A stretch of DNA of 7,968 nucleotides from positions 1-7,968 of the forward strand of contig JAHZKN010000065.1 in assembly GCA_022600335.1 (NCBI GenBank). The letters run 5' to 3'. Position 1 is the first letter of the stretch. Each line of letters starts with the position of its first letter. Of this stretch, positions 6,026 through 7,968 are shown piece by piece. Origin of the DNA: Alphaproteobacteria bacterium (GTDB lineage: Bacteria; Pseudomonadota; Alphaproteobacteria; Rhizobiales; Hyphomicrobiaceae). The notes under the pieces were generated by a model that was given only the letters and a program-made list of their open reading frames with translations, did not search any database and was not told the origin of the DNA. The position numbers were made by a program, and so were the translations under genes.

Positions 6026-7968
6026 ATGGAACAGACCCCAGCATCGCCGTGCTCAAAACCGACACACGAACCGGCAGGGAAGAACAGATCGTCTGCCGGA
6101 CCTGTGGCAACGGGCTGTGATGGCCTGAGCGATGGCGTCCCGTCGGCCCCCACCTCAGGCTGCCACGACACGGGACCGGGCTGTCACGACCCTGACGACC
6201 GGATAGATTTCTTAAAGCGCGCCAAGATTGCCGCCGTTTTTACTGTGCCGCTGGTCGCACTTGTGATGGGCATGCATGTATTCGATGTACCGGTTACGCG
6301 TTTTTTCACGCCGCAACAATTTCAGTTTTTGCAGTTGTTCTTAGCGACGCCAGTTGTTGTGTGGTGCGCGGCTCCGTTTTTCCAACGCGGCTGGCAGTCC
6401 GTCCGCAACCGCAGCGCCAATATGTGGACCTTGATATCGCTTGGTGTTGCCACGGCTTTTGTTTACAGTGCCGTTGCGACATTGGTACCAGATTTGTTTC
6501 CGGTTGAAGTGCAGGCTGGGGATGGCACCATCCCGGTGTACTTTGAATCAGCAGCTGCCATTGTTCTGTTAGTTCTTATCGGTCAGCTCTTAGAGACCAA
6601 TGCGCGTGATAAAGCCGAAGGGGCTATCCGCAGTCTATTGGATCTGTCGCCAAAAACTGCATTGCTGTTGGATGCACATGGCCAGGAACACGTCGTTGTA
6701 GCCGCCGACGTCTTGTCCGGGCAGAATCTTGTTATAAAGCCCGGAGCCGCGATCCCTGTTGACGGGATCGTGATCGATGGTCAATCGGCCGTTGATGAGA
6801 GTTTGCTGACAGGAGAAGCCCACCCGGTAGCAAAGCATGCGGGCGATCCGATAACCAGCGGAACCCTCAACACAACCGGCCGCATGGTTATGCGGGCGAC
6901 GCACACCGGTAGCGACACAACAATGGCGCGTATCATTGCCCTTGTGGAAAATGCCCAGCAAAGCCGCCCTCCAATCCAACATTTAGCCGATCAAGTTGCT
7001 CGGTGGTTTGTGCCTGTTGTGATTGCCATCGCAGGCCTAGCATTTGTCGCCTGGTGGGGCCTGGGTCCCGTGCCATCGCTTGGATACGCTGTCGTGGCAG
7101 CTGTCAGTGTCCTCATCATTGCCTGCCCATGTGCGATCGGTTTGGCAGCACCGATTTCGGTTCGGGTCGCAACAGGGCGTGGCGCACGTGCCGGAATCCT
7201 GATCAAAAACGCCGAGGCACTGCAAGCGCTTGCAGAATGCGACACGGTAGTTTTTGACAAGACAGGAACTCTGACCGAAGGAAAACCACAGATTTGCGAA
7301 ATCAGACCCGCAACCGGATTTAGTCAAGACCAAGTCCTGGCATATGCCGCAAGTCTCGAAAAGGCCAGCGAACATCCTCTGGCTCTAGCTATTGTAAGCG
7401 CAGCACAGGAGCGCCGTATCACACCGCGGCCAATCAGCAATTTTGCTGCTGTCATTGGCGAAGGAGTCACGGGAAAAGCCAACGGCACACAGCTGGTCGC
7501 TGGTACGGCCAAGCTTCTGCAACGATTGGGTGTTGTGGTGCCACCCTCCGTCGTCGACACTGGCGCACCAGCTGAAACAAGCGCGGGCACTACGCATATT
7601 TTCATCGCTCAGGATGACACGTATGTCGGCCGTATTGCGCTCAGTGATCCTGTTCGCAGTGGCGCGGCCCATGCCGTCCGGATGCTCCAATCCCGTGGTA
7701 TTGAGACAATTATGGCGACGGGGGATGGGCAAAGTGCCGCAGACGCCGTTGCGCGCCGCCTCGGCATCACTCACGTTCATGCCGGTGTGTTGCCGGAAGA
7801 CAAAGCTGCCATTGTTGCAGATCTTAAAGCACGCAACCGGAAAGTTGCTGTTGCCGGCGACGGCATAAACGATGCTCCGGCCTTGGCGCAGGCCGACGTT
7901 GGCATTGCAATGGGGCGTGGTGCAGATGTTGCGATTGAAAGTGCTGGCATCACGCTACTGAACAGCAA
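6026..7968 (+). CDS. Heavy-metal P1B-type ATPase, probable Cu(I) exporter, C-terminus outside window
   Basis: The frame from ATG 6026 stays open for 647 codons and leaves the right edge. Seen in order: a hydrophilic Cys/His-rich tail (1-~63), membrane segments ~66-84, ~99-118, ~134-153 and ~169-189, the actuator domain with Thr262-Gly-Glu, two more membrane segments with the metal motif Cys367-Pro-Cys369, the phosphorylated Asp411 in DKTGTLTEG, the P1B marker His450-Pro451 in SEHPLA, and the hinge GDGINDAP (Asp612, Asp616). CPC with SEHPLA and the overall layout point to the CopA/SilP group pumping Cu(I) or Ag(I) out of the cytosol; the confirming seventh and eighth helices are missing. No HMA domain or CPMHP-type N-terminus is present. 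The ATG follows the murI stop by three bases, with AGGGG directly abutting it, so translation is probably coupled to murI. A GTG at 6104 is a weaker alternative start. Confidence 0.92.
   Translation, partial: MEQTPASPCSKPTHEPAGKNRSSAGPVATGCDGLSDGVPSAPTSGCHDTGPGCHDPDDRIDFLKRAKIAAVFTVPLVALVMGMHVFDVPVTRFFTPQQFQFLQLFLATPVVVWCAAPFFQRGWQSVRNRSANMWTLISLGVATAFVYSAVATLVPDLFPVEVQAGDGTIPVYFESAAAIVLLVLIGQLLETNARDKAEGAIRSLLDLSPKTALLLDAHGQEHVVVAADVLSGQNLVIKPGAAIPVDGIVIDGQSAVDESLLTGEAHPVAKHAGDPITSGTLNTTGRMVMRATHTGSDTTMARIIALVENAQQSRPPIQHLADQVARWFVPVVIAIAGLAFVAWWGLGPVPSLGYAVVAAVSVLIIACPCAIGLAAPISVRVATGRGARAGILIKNAEALQALAECDTVVFDKTGTLTEGKPQICEIRPATGFSQDQVLAYAASLEKASEHPLALAIVSAAQERRITPRPISNFAAVIGEGVTGKANGTQLVAGTAKLLQRLGVVVPPSVVDTGAPAETSAGTTHIFIAQDDTYVGRIALSDPVRSGAAHAVRMLQSRGIETIMATGDGQSAADAVARRLGITHVHAGVLPEDKAAIVADLKARNRKVAVAGDGINDAPALAQADVGIAMGRGADVAIESAGITLLNS

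Noticed and set aside
6809..6820. TGEA instead of TGES in the actuator domain of the ATPase
   Set aside because: The catalytic Thr-Gly-Glu is intact, and the fourth residue varies among P1B ATPases (E. coli CopA has Pro).
6635..7780. Several minus-strand and alternative-frame open frames within the metal ATPase
   Set aside because: They are shadows of a gene with every P-type ATPase motif in order on the plus strand.
5159..7968. A natural MurI-ATPase fusion broken by a stop codon
   Set aside because: Both proteins have their own normal ends and families; same-frame adjacency happens by chance one time in three.
1..7968. Mobile elements, CRISPR, tRNA or rRNA
   Set aside because: No transposase or integrase motifs, terminal inverted repeats, spaced direct repeats or cloverleaf sequences were seen on either strand.

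Overview
The window looks like ordinary chromosome of an alphaproteobacterium. The best evidence is the order irr (minus strand) | fabA-fabB-fabI (plus strand), a recurring alphaproteobacterial arrangement. The Irr-type Fur regulator is itself essentially alphaproteobacterial, and the enoyl-ACP reductase has rhizobial-style motifs. Base composition by eye is moderate and even, with no obvious foreign island. I see no rRNA, tRNA, CRISPR array, insertion sequence, integrase or phage gene. A species cannot be named from the sequence alone.

Layout from left to right. Positions 1-554 (minus) hold the N-terminal 184 codons of a D-2-hydroxyacid dehydrogenase of the glyoxylate reductase / D-glycerate dehydrogenase type, cut by the window edge. 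A 333-base non-coding divergent region follows (555-887), ending in a candidate promoter that overlaps a 25-base inverted repeat. Positions 888-1478 (plus) encode a secreted two-domain bacterial SH3 protein. It converges on irr (1502-1930, minus), a Fur-family iron/heme regulator. The 279-base irr/fabA divergent region (1931-2209) has a plausible irr promoter and overlapping hairpins in the putative fabA leader.

The fab cluster follows: fabA (2210-2752), fabB (2834-4066) and fabI (4204-5034). FabA dehydrates and isomerises beta-hydroxydecanoyl-ACP to make the first cis double bond, FabB elongates the unsaturated chain, and FabI performs the last reduction of each cycle. Together they supply unsaturated and saturated acyl chains for membrane lipid and lipid A. 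All catalytic residues I could check are present.

After a 124-base gap comes murI (5159-6022), glutamate racemase, which makes D-glutamate for peptidoglycan. Three bases past its stop, in the same frame, begins a heavy-metal P1B-type ATPase (6026 to beyond the right edge), probably a Cu(I) exporter. It lacks a conventional N-terminal HMA domain and has a short Cys/His-rich tail instead.

I do not see a convincing new multi-gene system. The points most worth a second look are the atypical metal-ATPase N-terminus, its tight in-frame coupling to murI, the two FabI residues at positions tied to triclosan resistance in E. coli, the His-Asn-His variant of the Irr heme motif, and the inverted repeats in front of fabA and the SH3 gene.
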